From Plectosphaerella cucumerina (lineage: Eukaryota; Ascomycota; Sordariomycetes; Glomerellales; Plectosphaerellaceae), in the NCBI GenBank assembly GCA_020746995.1, contig JAGPXD010000001.1:2914001-2978000 (forward strand): a DNA stretch of 64,000 bases, in the 5' to 3' direction. The position numbers and the translations under genes were made by a program. The notes beneath the pieces are model-generated. The model was not told where the DNA came from and did no database searches. It saw nothing but the letters and a program-made list of their open reading frames with translations. Within the stretch, counting starts at the first letter, position 1, and each line of letters begins with the position of its first letter. This document shows, piece after piece, positions 34,526 to 47,802 of this stretch.

Positions 34526-36118
34526 CTACTGGAAGAGCTCAATGGCGTCAATGATGAAGTTGGGCGACAGGAAAGTCACACCACTGCTTCCCGACGCAGC
34601 ACTGATGCTGATCGTGTTTGATCCCGCGCGAAGAGTACCAGCCGGCACAGTAAAGTCATACTGCTCGCCCAGACCACGATACGCACCGCGAGTGACGCCA
34701 CGAGAGTTGAGGTTACGGGGAGCACCGGGCGTGCTCGACGACCACGAGTTGACGACAACCGTGGGCCTGGCACCGGCGAACGACAGCGTGGTGGCAATGC
34801 GCAGGGTCGCGGCGCCCGAGGGGGCCGAGGAGAGGGAGAAGGTGATCTTCTGGCCGTTGTTGACGGACTGGAAAACGGCCATGGGGAAGTTGGAGATGGC
34901 GCTGCCGGCGGCGTAGTCGCCCGTCCACGAGGACATGCGTGAGTCCGAGGGGTGCATGCGGAGGAACTTGTCGGCGTTCTTGAAGCCGGTCGGCTGGCCG
35001 TCGAACTCGCCAATCTTGAGGAGCGAGGTCTTCGGGGCAGAAAGAGTGCTGGCGATGTCCTTGGTGGTGTCCTTGCCGGCGACGACGTCGACGGTCGTCT
35101 CGGCGACCTGGTACTCAGTCTGGTAGAGGCGCTGGGTGTAGCGGCCGGGCTTCATGGCCGGGGAGGTGAACTGGCCGTTGGAGGCGGTCTTGACGTAGTA
35201 CTGGGCTGCGCTGTTGAACCAGTGCACGACGGGCTGGAAGGTGGAAGCGACTCCCGTGGCACGGCCGACGACGCGGCCACGGCCGGAGGCGCCGACCCAG
35301 CCGCGCAGGCCGAGATCGCCCATGAAGGAGGTGTCGACATCCTGCTTGCGGGGGATGCCGGAGCGGGAGAAGGTGAGGACGTAGGGGCCGTGGAGGCCGA
35401 GACGGAAGTCCTCGGTCTGGACGTGACCGGAGTTCATGTAGTTGTAGAGAGCAGTGAAAGGACCATTGTTGTTCGTCTCAATATCACGGAAGAAGGGGCC
35501 GCCGGAGGAGGTCTCGGTCTGGGGGATGAGCATGCAGGCGTGGATCTCCTCGGGGGAGGTGCCGTGGACGCAGTGGACGTTGCGGTCGATGTAGCGCTCG
35601 CTAGAGTAGAACTTGGACCGGGTCTGGCCGTTGACGACGAAGACATCGGAGCCCTCGACGGTGGACTGGGAGTTGCCCGTGGTGGAGGCGGTGCCGAAGG
35701 GGTACTCGAGGGGCAGGATGTTGGCGTTCAGCCGGGCGATGTAGCGGAGCTCGCCGATGTCGCGGTGGGTGGTAGTGTAGGTGGCCAGGAAGATGTTGCT
35801 CTGGCCCTCCTTGGCGACGATGTACTGGGTCAGGCCCGAGGCCTCGCAGGTGATCTTGACGATGCCGGCGGTCTGGGAGGCCGTGACGGTGGCGGTGCCG
35901 AGGCCAGAACCGATGTGAGTGCCCTGGCTGGAGTACTGGAGCTCATTGCCGCGGTACTTGATCGAATTTATATCGCAGGACGAGCGAGAAACGGAGAAGA
36001 CGAGCGAGTTGGAAGAGCCGGCGTCAACGACAAAGTTGTTGCCCGACGTTGTGTACCCGAACGCGGCCAGCGCGGCGGGGGCGAACGGCAGGGCGGCGAG
36101 GATGTGCGAGGTCTTCAT
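34526..36118 (-). CDS. rglA: Rhamnogalacturonan endolyase (PL4), secreted
   Basis: Single exon, 530 residues, the usual length for family PL4. Residues 1-18 are a signal peptide (MKTSHILAALPFAPAALA), followed by FGYTTSGNNFVVDAGSSNSLVF, the typical mature start. Three parts are seen: an N-terminal beta-sandwich with the conserved SKFYSSERYIDR and VHCVHG segments, a small fibronectin-like middle near residues 340-365 and a C-terminal carbohydrate-binding-like domain (LRIATTLSFAGARP, ending FIIDAIELF). The enzyme cuts the rhamnose-galacturonate backbone of rhamnogalacturonan I by beta-elimination outside the cell. It is the strongest evidence here for a plant-wall-degrading lifestyle. A TATAAG lies about 140 bases upstream (36254-36259). 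Confidence 0.95.
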   Translation of the reverse strand: MKTSHILAALPFAPAALAAFGYTTSGNNFVVDAGSSNSLVFSVSRSSCDINSIKYRGNELQYSSQGTHIGSGLGTATVTASQTAGIVKITCEASGLTQYIVAKEGQSNIFLATYTTTHRDIGELRYIARLNANILPLEYPFGTASTTGNSQSTVEGSDVFVVNGQTRSKFYSSERYIDRNVHCVHGTSPEEIHACMLIPQTETSSGGPFFRDIETNNNGPFTALYNYMNSGHVQTEDFRLGLHGPYVLTFSRSGIPRKQDVDTSFMGDLGLRGWVGASGRGRVVGRATGVASTFQPVVHWFNSAAQYYVKTASNGQFTSPAMKPGRYTQRLYQTEYQVAETTVDVVAGKDTTKDIASTLSAPKTSLLKIGEFDGQPTGFKNADKFLRMHPSDSRMSSWTGDYAAGSAISNFPMAVFQSVNNGQKITFSLSSAPSGAATLRIATTLSFAGARPTVVVNSWSSSTPGAPRNLNSRGVTRGAYRGLGEQYDFTVPAGTLRAGSNTISISAASGSSGVTFLSPNFIIDAIELFQ

Positions 36119-37097
36119 GGTGAGAGAGAAGTGAAACGATATCGATAAAAGAAAGAAGGGGCCGTGGACAGAGTGGCACGGCTGAAGGAGAAGGGAAGCT
36201 TAGGAGGGGGGAAAGAGGGAGTTGGGACGACGATCAGACGAGGCTCACGGCGCCTTATACAGAGGATCTGCCGGGACGGGGGGCACACAACACTCAACAC
36301 TGGACGAACTGGCGAAGATGCGATCCATGGGCTCGATGTGACGCTGCCGGGGTGAGGCCTCGGAGGCCGGACGACAGGGGCCCTGTTCAGCGTTTCGCCC
36401 GAAATTCAGGGCCCCCTCGACCCGCCGCACAAGACCACGAGGAACCCGGGGAGGAGTGCCGAGATCTCGGCGGCCCAGTCGAGGTTGATGGACAAGTCTT
36501 TGCAGACGTGATTTCCCGTCAATCAACCGCGATGCACTATCGACGGCGAGTGCCGGGGCGAGTACGAGGTGTACGAGTCGTCGGACGTTGCTCTCGATGA
36601 GGGGCGACGGGGGCATCACGGGGTACATATTGCCTCCCGGGGTGAGATGCTCCGAGCGCCGGAAGAGCGGCACACTGCAGGCGCCTTTGGGCGGAATGGT
36701 AACTCGAACGCGTGGCGTTTGCCGTGGGAAATCAAAAGCCGTCAGTCACGATGCGTTCTGGACCAAGCGAAGCCGGCATCACGGCAGGTTGGTGCAATCT
36801 GGAATAAAGTGCTGTCCAGCTCCCCCCAGATTCGGCCGGAGAATTGGAGGAAGCATGGCGGACGCTCGGAGATTGTGCGTGCGCCCAGGCCCAGGCGTGG
36901 CCCAGAGAAGGGGGAAAGATGGTAAGGGTCAGGGGTCGATTCAGGGGCTCACCTCATCAACCCCAAACACCGCCCAGAGCACGTCACGATGCACCTTTTC
37001 GTGATCTCGTACGAGTAGCACCACAATCATCTTGACTTGCCGCTTACATTATCACCAGACTCCCCATCTCATCTTTCTCGGCTGCCGGCTGCCGGCA
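36119..37097. other. Intergenic; promoter side of the PL4 lyase gene
   Basis: About 1 kb with no recognisable gene. It includes the TATA-like element at 36254-36259 and the 3' flank of the Zn2Cys6 gene to the right. Confidence 0.45.
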
Positions 37098-39397
37098 TTA
37101 ACCCCCAGAAATAAACTCCCTCACAAACCCCCAATGCGGCCCCCTCCCCGGCTCAGGCGCAACAAAAAACGTCACCCACGTCCCGCTGCCCACTTGCGGG
37201 CTGATAACCGCGTTCTTGATCCTCGCCCGTTCCGGAATGTTGAACGGCGGCCGCAAACCCCTCCCCCCATCAGCCGCCCAGGGCGGAAGCGCCAGCGGCG
37301 GCGGCAGGGGCGCCTGCGACTCGGCAGAAGAGCCTCCCCTCCTCTTCCCCCGAACGGCCTCCGGCTCCGTCTCGGCGCCAAAGACAAGGTCGGCCTTGTG
37401 TCGCGGGATGCTCGGTGGCATGCTGACCGGGACGTTGCCGACGATGCTGGCGATGGTCTCCTCGGGGTCTTGAAGGTCGGCTGTCGCTGTCGCTGCTTCC
37501 TCGCGGTATGGTGCTGCTTGCTCCTCCATCAGGGCCATCCACTCATCGTGCTGCGCCGGTGAGCCAAATACACAAGCGCTGAAATCCTGGGGCATGACTT
37601 CCGGCTCTTGCGTCCCGAGTCCCCAGCCCTCACCACTTGCACTTCCTCCTCCACCAAGAGTCTCTCCCTCCTCGAACCCCAGTTCCATCGCCCTCTCCTC
37701 CTCCATCACCGCCGTCCTCTGCGCGATGTGCACAATCCTCCTCGCGTTCCAAAGGTTCTCGTTGCAGTTCCCTGCCGCCCGTCGCCTCAACACCGCGATC
37801 GCCGCCCTTCTCAGCCCAGGATGCCGCGTCCTCGTCGCCGCAAAGTATAACGGCGGAATCACCCCCGTCTCAAACGTGAACCTCTGCCCCCCATCCCCTT
37901 TCTCCTCCCCATCCAAGATCTCTCCCGCCGTCGCAACCAGGCTCGCAAACGTTCCAGTGTCGAGATCGTACGCCGTCTGTCTGCTCGACAGAGCTCGTCG
38001 CACAAACACCAAAGACGTCAGGTAATACAGCCTACTCATCCGCCCGCTCGCCGCCTCATCCTCGCCCTCGGCAGCGGCAGCAGCTCTCCGCACTGCGGCG
38101 GCGACGTGCCACTTTTCCAGCAGCCCGAGAAGATGTGTCTGCATCGCCTCCATGCTCGCCCTCTGCGCGTCTTTGGCAGGGCCATCCGGCTCCTGCGCGG
38201 ATTTGTACAGCCACCCCGCCGCCTCGCGTGAGAACCGCAGCCCGTCCTCCATGATTTCGTCGAGGGCCTGCTCCGCCTCGCTGGCGCTGTTGAAAGCCAT
38301 ATGCACCTCAGTTCCTGGCTCTGTCGGCGCCGTCCACCGCAGAGCAGCTGGAATCGGAGCCGGCGAAGACCCGAAGAGGAACGATGCCAGGCTCAGTCGT
38401 GTAAAAATCGGCACCAGCTCTTGCCGGATGAGTTCGACGCCGGGTGATGCCGAGAGGGGACCGTTGCCGGAAGACTCGACAGCCCCTTCGAAGCTGGCGA
38501 GAATCTGCCTTCCCTGCTTGATGTGCATCTGCGCTACCGACTCGTTGCCTACCATGAACTCGACGCAGACGAAGAGCGCGCAGGCCAGAAGCGGCACGGC
38601 GATGGATGCGCTTCCCGCGAGAGCGCCCTCCCTGGGCGGCCGCCACGCTTGCAGAGACCTCATCGCCCTGCCGTAGTGCGCAGCAGCAAACGCACTCAGC
38701 GCCGGGTACCCTGGTCTGTCGCCCGTGGGACATGCCGCCGCCGCTCCGGCATGGTAGGCCCGCTCGTGAAGGTCACTGATGACCATGGCCGCATGTCGAA
38801 TCGCCGGTTCCTGGAAGCAGAGCCCCGGCACGACTCGACCCCAGAACCCCCTTGTCGCCGTGCGGAAGAGACTCGTCGACGAGCATGTCCGGTAGAAGTG
38901 GAAAGCTCGCTGTTCCGAAGGTTCCCAGCCTGTAAACGTCGATGGGGGCTTGCCGAGAATACTCAGCGTGATCTGTTCAGTACCCGTTGCTGGCGTCGGA
39001 GAATGGCCATCTGAAGAGTGTGCGTCGCCGCTGTTCGCTGCCTGGATGTATCCGTCACACTTGCGTCCCGTCTTGGTGCACCGCAGACATGCCGGCTTGG
39101 CCTCGTCGCACTTGACTCTCCGGATCCTGTAGGCGTCAGGAACACGTCGCCTTGAGCACGCCTTCCAGTCTGAAGCACTCACTTGCAGGTGATGCAACCC
39201 GTCCGCACCTTTTTGGACCCCTTTCGTCCGCTTCGTACCGGCACCTTGAGCGTCATCCTGGCCGCCGAGCTGTCCGTCGACGGCGCCTCCGACATGTACC
39301 CGGACGCCGACCCCGATCCGTATCCGTTGCCGTTGCCGTTCCCAGACCCCGGCGACCTGGACGCCGCCCTCTCGGGCTCGACGGTGCGTCGGTTCAT
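37098..39397 (-). CDS. Zn2Cys6 transcription factor
   Basis: Two exons (39397-39183, 39126-37098; intron 56 bases), 747 residues. The binuclear cluster is at about residues 68-98: CITCK joined across the intron to IRRVKCDEAKPACLRCTK and GRKCDGY. It is preceded by a Gly/Asn/Ser-rich run and a basic stretch (RSGRKGSKKVRTG). The large C-terminal part (EQRAFHFYRTCSS, LCFQEPAIRHAAMVISDLHE) matches the fungal-specific regulatory region of this class. Two acidic low-complexity patches follow. The ATG at 39397 is the first in frame; the frame stays open to 39556 with non-ATG codons, and a further upstream exon ending near 39410 is possible (GTAAGG ... CTGCAG). Targets are unknown; the neighbouring PL4 lyase is 1 kb away. 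Confidence 0.85.
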
Positions 39398-40263
39398 GCC
39401 GGCCGTCCCGTTCTGCAGGGCTGAGACAGGTGTGTACTTCCCCTTACGTGCGTAAGTCCGTCCGGTCCGTCCTTGTCGCGTGGTGGCCGTTGGCGTCGGC
39501 GTGGGCGGTCGTTCAGCCCTATGTCGTTTGTCCTCGTTTCCGCGTATTCGTGCCAACTGGTGCGAGGGGATGCGAACAGGCCAATAAAAGACTTCCTGTC
39601 AGCCCTCCTGTCAAAAGTGCCGGGCTCCATGCTTCCCTTCGCGCGGGAGCCTCCACGTTCAAATACCGTGCCGCACCCCTACGTCGTGCTCTCCCAATGT
39701 CCTCCCTCTCCCCCTCCTCCCTGCTCCGCCCTCTTCAACCCCGCGGCCACCTCGCGGAGCAAAGCATCCCTGATTGGCGAGCTCGGACTTTCCCGCAGGG
39801 CTGGGCTCCCCCCTGAAGAATCACCTCTCGGGATACGCAGCCGACGCGCTGCTCATTGGGCAAATAGCCGAAGTCTGCGCCCGCGCGTCCCAGCGGATCA
39901 ACCGGACTTCCATATTCATCCACGGTTCGGCGGCATCATCTGCGAGTGAAATATCACGTCGTCTCACCCCAGGTCGACACGATGTTACGACATGACATGC
40001 ACGATTCAGGCCGGTGAGGGCATATCAACGACTTCTGCTGCCTAAAAGACACCCACCCAACTCCTAGGACGTGTCTGCCTGGCACGACCCTGGCGTGCAA
40101 TCCGGCCGGTAGAATACAACATGTGCAATGGAAAAAGAACTCAGACAAGAAAGGGGCATCGCCCACCCCGGCAACGACAGATCCGCTCCATAAACGCCGC
40201 CCTTCCCCCGACTCCAGATCGCTCGACGTCCACCACAAATAGACACCACCTCTCGCCACCGAA
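39398..40263. other. Intergenic between the Zn2Cys6 regulator and TOR
   Basis: About 0.9 kb of regulator promoter and TOR 3' flank. Several short overlapping frames, none convincing. Confidence 0.4.
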
Positions 40264-43200
40264 TCACCAGAAGCTGCACCATCCTATGTAGTGCTGGCAG
40301 AGGTTCTCCAGCTTGGTCGCCTCCGTGATCAGCTTGTTGACCTGATTGACGACGTCGAGCTCCTCGCCTGGCTTGAAGTCCTTGCCAGTAAGCTTTTGCG
40401 CCACCCGGTCCAACACCTCGAGCGCACGCGCGTTCTGCGCCTCGGCCGGGTCCTGTCGCTGCGCACCCGCGATGCCGTTGGCGAGGCTGTGTCCGCCTGC
40501 CACCGACGAGTTGGTCCGAGCCCTCGATCGTGTCGGGGGGCCTCCAACCATGGCGGCATCTGCTCCGCCTCCAACACCAGCGCCGGCGAGAAGCTCCGAA
40601 GGCGCAACGTCCGCATCCAACACCGATGGTCGACGAGCTCTGGGACCCTGGGGCCCTGCGATGGCGCTCTCCCGCTCCGACTGGAAGTTGGGGCCTGTTG
40701 GACTGGCCGTGTTCGTAAGTCGCCATGTGAGAAGGGGGTCGTGGATGAACTGGACACGACAACGTTAGCACGACTCTGACAATCGCCCGAAAGGAACCAG
40801 ACTCACCGCCTCCAGTACCGCCATAAGGCTGTCCTTGTTCTCCCGCAGCACCCTCATGACATGCTCGCAAGTGATCCGGTAGCTACCCTCGATATTGCTG
40901 ACTTCCATGGCATATGTGAGCATCCGCGTCAGGCGGAATGGAACCCTCTCAGGGTATTTCTCGCGCTTCATGGCCACCTCGAAACAGTCGCCAAAGTCGA
41001 TGTGGATGATCTTGCCCGTGACCCGATCCAGCATCAGGTTGGACGGGTGCCTGTCGCCGAGTCCGAGAATGTAGCCGACCATGGACATGACGCCCAGTGA
41101 GCGCGTGTAGTTGGTGCGGCGTTCGAGCCAGGCTTCCGAACTCTTGCTCTTGAGCCACAGCACCCTGTAGAGGTCCTGTCCGGTCGTGTTGTCAAGCGCG
41201 TAACCAAACACCTCGACCTTCTGCATAAGAGTAAGGTTGTCGTAGTCGGGCGCCATCTGCAACATGATCCGGTGCTCGATGTTGAGTAAGATCTTCCGGC
41301 TCTCGCGATACTCGCGGATGAGCACGTGGAGGGTGTCGCTGTTGGGCACCCAGCCCAGGAGACCCGAGTTCTGCGACAGCGGGATCGCCGGGTACCGCTC
41401 AATGTTGAGGTGCCGCTTGTAGCACTCCGAGTCGTTGGACAGCAGCGTGTTGCAGAGGCCGAACAGCTGCGTGACACGCTCGTCTTGTCGGATGTCCTCG
41501 TGACCCTTGAGCAGGAATGCATAGCGCACGCCATCGCTGCCGCTGATGTTGATCTTGCGAGGACGCTGCTTGCTGTTAATCACGCTAAGCGTACCATCGA
41601 AGTCCATGATGCGGACGATGGGCTGGCCGCTTGCGTATGTTCCCGGTACCGCGAGGTCCAGGTCCTTGGCTGCGAGCAGCTTGGGTGAGCAGTACGGCAG
41701 CTCGAGCGATGTGAGCTGTGGCAGCTGTCGAGAGATGCGTCGGAACACCTGGTAGTAGAGGTCCCAGGCTTGGTTGAGATCGTTGACGTCGCGGCTCGAT
41801 TCGTACTGCCGGCACCACTCGCGCGCCTCGGTGAGGTCGCGGCCGAATGCTTGCGCAAACGAAACCTCCCGCAGCGTCTCGGGTCCACGCTCCAGCAGCT
41901 CGTGCAGCGGCTCCAGCGTGGCGAACATGCCCTCTATGTTGTTGTCGCCAAAGTAAAGCCGCGAGGCTTCCTCGAGACCCTCGTGCCACTGTTCGTGCCA
42001 CAGCACGGCCACGCGGATCAGCTCGTTGCTAACGATGTCCGCCTGCGAGACCAGGTTCGCGCTGTGTTGTCGCATGCTGTCCATGATCTGAGCCGCCGAT
42101 CTCGACCTGCGACCGCCCTGAGAGCCCTTCATGGCCACCGTCAGAGGGTAGATGAGCGCCTGCGGGTGGGCTCTGCCCACATCGGCGAGCAGGCTATGGA
42201 TCGTCTGCTGCACCCGCCGCGTCTGCTGGTTGATGCGAGCGATCAGCTGCGGAATGACTTCAAGCCATGTGTCGACGCTGACGTTGGTGAAGCCTTCGGT
42301 GACAGCCGCGTTGACGTCGGCGCTCGAGCCATGCGTGAACCACAGAGTGAGGAGTCGGAGCGTGTCCTGGAGAGACGAGCCCGCCGAGAGGGCAATCGAC
42401 TTGAAGAAGCCGCGCACCGCAGGGACCACGTGCTCTATTATGGCCGCCTGGTCACCGCGCGTCTGCTCCGGTCTCGATGACAGCGCCTGGACAATCTCGA
42501 AGTTGGCCAGCGCCCACGCGTGCCACGCCTTGTACCAGCGCGGGTTGTACTTTGTCGCCTGTGCGTACGCCGTGAGGATGTCCTGGACGTGCTCGTACTG
42601 CCATGTCTCCTTGTTGAGGGCGATCATCCACTCCCCTTGTCGCAGGTAACACTTTGCGAGCAGTACCGTCTGGTCCTGCAGTGCCCGCTGCGTCTGCGGG
42701 TTGAGGACGAACCCGTTGGCGTCGACGTGGTGTTGCTGGAAGCCGTAGTCATTGCCCATGTCGAGGCCTCCGCCGCCGCCGCCCTGTGCCGCGAGGTGCG
42801 CCTTGGTCACGTCGTGACGGTGCGCCGAGTCGCTGGTGAACTTGCGCAGGCAGAACAGTGTCATCTCTGAGACGTCCTGGTCCTTGGTCGTCTGTCCGAG
42901 GTCCCACTGGTACTTGAGGATGGCGTAGATGATCTGGGGCGGCACGTTGCGCGGCACGCCGTTAGCGACCACCTGTTGCAGCTGCTGCTGCGGTTGCTGG
43001 CCGGGCAGATCGGTCCAGTAGGGGATCATGTTGGTGAGAGGGGCCTCGGTGCCCGTGAGCTGCTTGAGGTACTTCTCGGCGAGACCCATGCGTCGCGACT
43101 TTCGGCAGAGGTTTGCGAACTTTATCCACATGTGCATGCTCTCCGAAGGCGCGATGACTAGGGCGCGCAGCCGGAGCATGCGCTGCCACACCTCGACGTT

Positions 43201-46200
43201 GCGCTGGCACCCCTTGAGGCGCGTCTCCCATGTGCGCCGCATGACAGCTCTCTTCTTCTCGTCCGTTTGCTTGTAGAAGATGAGCTCCTCGAGCTCGGCG
43301 AGCATCTGTACGCGCACCACCACGGTGTAGGCTCGTGTGTACGACTCACTCACGAGCGCGCTAAGCTCCGTGTCGAGTCCCTCGCGCGCCTGCTGCACGC
43401 AACTGAGCGCCTCCCTAAACTGGTTGCGGTGCAGGGCGAGGATGGCGCCGAAGAAGGACCGGTCTGTCGAGAAGCGCTTCATCGACTGAAGGTAGCTGTC
43501 CATCGCGTCCCACTTGTTGAGGCCCCAGGCGGCGGCCGTCGCCAGCGGCGCAATGAGCTTCTGGACGTCGGGTGACGAGTTGGACCATGTGTTGCCCGCG
43601 ATGGTTGCAAGCGCCTCCCACTTACCGAGGGCGTGCAAGCACCGCATCTTACCCATGATGATGTCCACCGGAATCGCTTGGTCTTCAGGCACGTCCGCCT
43701 CGCGCTTATTGTAGAACTCGAGTGCCTCTTCCCAACGTTCCAGCTTCTCGAACCACGTCTCGCGGAGCTGAATGCCCTCGCGGTACAGCTGCGCTTTTCG
43801 CAGGATGCCGATAGCAGCGTCTGACTGCTGGAGTTGGTTGTTAATAACAATGAGAGCCTCGACAGCGCTACTGCTTTGGTCCTGCAAAAACTCGAGTTCC
43901 TTATAATGCAATGCTTTTGCGAACGCGTGGCACCGCCCGGCCTGGCTGCCCAGTACTCTAATATCGATGGGCAAAGCCTTGTCGTCGTGCTCCATGAACT
44001 CGGCGAGGTTCAGGAGCAGTCCGAGCAGGTCCGGCGGCACGTTTTCCGACTTGATGGCGTTCTCGATGTTCGAAATGAGCTCATCCTGGAACTGTTCGTA
44101 CAGCTCCGACCAGCATGACACGAAGGACGAGTTGAAAAGGTCCCGTGCGAGCGGCTGGTATGCGCTGGCCAGCTGAGCGCAGGCGCGGAGCGCATGATTG
44201 GGTGATTCGGCCAGGAGCGTCGTCGAGAAGCGTCGCAGCCACTCTTGCCAATCCTCCTTGGTGGACTTGCCGCGGGTGTCCCATGCGCCCTTGAGGTGCA
44301 TGGCGTTCATCTCGAGCTTCTTCGGCACAATCTCCGCGAACATCTGGTCGTTAATCTGGTCCACGAAGCGATCGGCCGAGCCCAGGTCCTGCGGCAGCAC
44401 CTCGCCCTTTTGCAGCTTGCCCGTGAGCAGCTCGTAGTTGGAGTGCTGGATCTGATGCGTCGCGATGACCTTGTTGACCGTGCGCATGAAATGCAGGTAG
44501 TCCTTGCCGAGCTGGTGGATGAGGGCGCACAGCGTGTCGAGGGCTGCGTGGCGAAGTGAAGGGTCGCCGCTGTTGAGAACCCTCGTCAGGGGGTGGATGA
44601 TCTTGGCTGCGTAGTCGTTCAGGTTGACCTGATACGAGATCTGGCCGATGGACTCGATAGCCTGCTTGCGAAGGAAAGCTGGCTGACCCTGCTTCTCAAA
44701 TGTCCTCACAATGACGGGAATGATGAGGTGCATGTACTCTTCGCTGCTGGCTCCAAAAACCAGGAATGCATGAAGAACTCTCCGGGAGGGGATGCGCTTG
44801 GCGGTCGTATCCTTTTCGAGGGCGCCGAGCATCAGCGGGAGCAGTCCGGCAAGATAAATCTTGAACTCGCCCTCGAGCGATCGGGAGATGGCCTCGACGA
44901 GTGTCAGGATGGTTGCCTGCAGTCCAAGACCCGAGTTCCAATACTCGCGGCAGATGTCGACAATGTCGGGCAGGAAGTTGCGGATGTGCTGCCTGACGAT
45001 GCTGACGAGTGTGGCGAGCTGGTTGAAGTAGGACTCGAGCCTCTCGGAGGAGGCCGCGCGAATGACGGCGAGGAACGCTGGGATGATTCTGTCGAGGAAC
45101 GAAACACACTCCAGCCCGAGTGTGCGGAATATGTTCATGATGGCCTCGATGACGGCCGGGTGGTGCGTGTAGAGGGAGTTGTCCTTGAGAATCTGCAGGA
45201 GCGCATTGATGACGACCGTCGGGTAGTACTCCTTGCTTGAGGGAGTAAGACCGGTCATCATGAGCGAAATGTCGGTCAGCTGGGTGGCCTCGACGCGGCG
45301 CTGGACCTCTGGCCGACGTTGCTCGACCTGTTGATACTTGTAAGGGTCGAGGGCGCCAAGAATGCCCATGAGCTTGATCGTCTCCTGGCGCAGGGGGCCC
45401 TTCTGGCCTTCGGTCCTGACGATGTTCTGGAGCAGCTCCAGGAGCTGAGGGTACTCAAGGTACGGTTCGATGACGTATCCAGAGTTGCTGGCGACCTGGC
45501 CTAGAGTATGGAGGGCCGCCTCGCGCTTGACGTTCGAACTCTGGTCTTGGAGAGCATCGATAATGACAGGCATGAGGCGGTCTTTGTAGGGCAGGACGTC
45601 CTCGCCGCCGACTGTGGCGAGCTCGCCAATGGCGCGGAGGATGGTGGCCGCGACACTGGCTGTCGGATCCCTGGCCTTGGGGAGCAGGACCGACATCATG
45701 GGGTCGACGTAGGGCTTGACGAGACCCTGGGCGTGCTGCACGAGCAGGCTGAGCAACTTGGCGCTCTCTTCCTTGTGACGGGCGACGTCGGAGAACTCGA
45801 GCTCGGTGAGGAGCTGGATGAGGGTCTTGCGCAGCGACGGGATCACGTAGGCGGGATTGACCTTGGCGAGCCTGCCGATGATGGAGATGGCCACTTCTCT
45901 GATGGAGAAGACCTCATCGTTGAGGGCGAAGAAGAGGGTGCGGATGTTCTCGGCCTTGGCGAGATGCTTGTCGAACCGCTCGTCGAGCGCCGCCAGAACG
46001 GTCCTCCTGATAGGAGGCTCGGGATCTGAGACGCCGACGGTGAGGAGCCTCTCGATGACATCGCCCACGACTTGCAACGCGTAGTGGCTCGTCTGGTTGA
46101 CGATGGGATCGCTCACATAAAGCTGGCAGCACGTAAGGGCGGCGGCTTCGCGGATCTCGTGGTCCTCGTCCTCGACGTACTTGATCGCCACGTCGCGGAC

Positions 46201-47802
46201 GAACTCGTTCAGCACGTGGCCAGAGAAGTCAAAGCTACCAAGGGTGTTGAGGGCGAGCTTGACCTCGGCACGGCGGTGCTCGTATGCGCCTGGGTCCTTG
46301 GCATCTTTGGTGACGACCGGCGCCGAACTGAGGGTGTTTGTGTGTGGTGCGCCAAGCGGCTTGAAGGGCTCGCCGCACAGGATCATGCTGAGCATGTCCA
46401 GAAGCCTATTCCGGATGGTCTCCTGGGCGGGAGGGATGTAGAAGGCCATGTCGACAAGGGCCTGCGTGAGCTTAGGAGTGAGGTCGCACTCGAAGATGGG
46501 GTCGAGCATCGCCTCCATGTACTTGCTGAGGGTCTGGCCGACGGCGACGGCGAGGCGACTTATGCACTCGAAGACAGCGTCCACCGACCCCTTTTTGCGT
46601 GAGTTTTGACTCAGGCCGTCCCTGACATGCACCATGAGGTTGTCCAGGTACGGCGCGATGGCGCTCTTGACGGAGTTGGCGATGTTTCCGATGGCCAGAA
46701 AGGCGTCGGTCTTCTCCTTGTCCTTCTTGAGCATGTTGATGAGATACAGCATGAACTTGTGCAGGTATGACTGATCAAACTCGGCAGGCGAGTAGCTGGC
46801 GAGGTCAGGGATCAGGAGGACGACAGTCTTGCGAATGGTGGCGTCCTTGTGCTCCCTGTATCGCAGGACAATTTCGCAGGCTTCGCTGTAATGCTCTTGC
46901 ATGAACATGCCGCCCTGCTCGAGCAACTCCTTGAGCATGAGAAGGGAGCCGTGAATGTACTCGACGGCGCCGTTGCCGAGACCGCGCAGGAGCTCGTTGT
47001 AGGCCTTCTCCATCCAGTTTTGCTTCATCTCCTGGTCGCGCTCGCGGATGATGCGGAAGCAGGCGGCTACGGTCTGAGCCGAGGCCTGGCGGATCATGGC
47101 GCGGATGTCGCGGAGGCTGTTCCAGATGAGCTCGAGTACGAGGCCGACGTAGCTGTACATGAGCGTCGGTGCCTGGCGGGACAGCTCTCGCAGCACGAGG
47201 GCCGCGCTGTATCGTCGCTCCTCGACTCTCTCGTTCTGGAGCCACTCGAGGGCCATCTGGGTTTCCGTCTCGACGAGCTCACTGATAATGGAGCCGCCGG
47301 GTCTGCACATTTTTCCCAGGGTCATGGCGGCAGCCTCCATGGGTCCCGTGTCTTTTCCTCGGAGAATGCTTCGCAAATTCGACAAGAAACGGGCATATCT
47401 TGCGGATTGGTCGGTACCCTCAATGTCGAAGATTGTGTCCATGGCATAGATGCCGCCCATCCGCTCGGCGGAGTCATTGCCGTGTGCAATGAGCTGTGTG
47501 ATGCGGTTATTTACGGCGGTCCAAATCGCGGTGAAGTTTTCCGAGGGGAGATCTGTGTCGAGACTGTGTTAGACAGGCCATCAATCGGCATTGGGACATG
47601 GGTAGACGAACCTCGGTGGCAGACGAGGACCAGCTCTCGCAGCTGCATGCCTGCCCGCTTTCGCGCATCATCGGAAATGCGACTGCAAAGGTTTGTCAGT
47701 AATTGAGTAGCGACAAGGTCTCGATGGGAGGGCTCACTTTGAGCGAAGGTCACGGACAACAACATCAAGTCGCTCGAGAGCGATTTGCTGTTGGGCCGCC
47801 AT
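40264..47802 (-). CDS. TOR: TOR serine/threonine kinase
   Basis: Four exons: 47802-47738, 47682-47612, 47552-40807 and 40749-40264, 2455 residues, full family length. HEAT repeats fill roughly the first 1250 residues and a FAT domain follows. The FRB segment near 1890-1990 reads LWHEQWHEGLEEASRLYFG and keeps the Ser contacted by FKBP12-rapamycin in mTOR. The kinase domain has GHEDIRQDERV near 2063, GLGDRHPSNLMLD near 2210 and HIDFGDCFEVAM (DFG). The last 32 residues are a FATC domain ending HYIGWCSFW. It is the catalytic subunit of the nutrient-sensing TORC1/TORC2 complexes. The N-terminus (MAAQQQIALERLDVVVRDLRS) comes from two small exons. Between kinase and FATC is an insert of about 100 residues rich in A, G and S. 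It is transcribed away from Rtf2. Confidence 0.97.

Noticed and set aside
34952..36148. Plus-strand frame of 398 codons opposite the PL4 lyase
   Set aside because: It is the antisense of a well-supported intronless gene; its Gly/Val/Asp/Glu-rich content is the usual shadow of GC-rich coding DNA.
46849..47706. Plus-strand frame of 285 codons opposite the TOR N-terminus
   Set aside because: Antisense of HEAT-repeat coding sequence and of two TOR introns; no supporting content.
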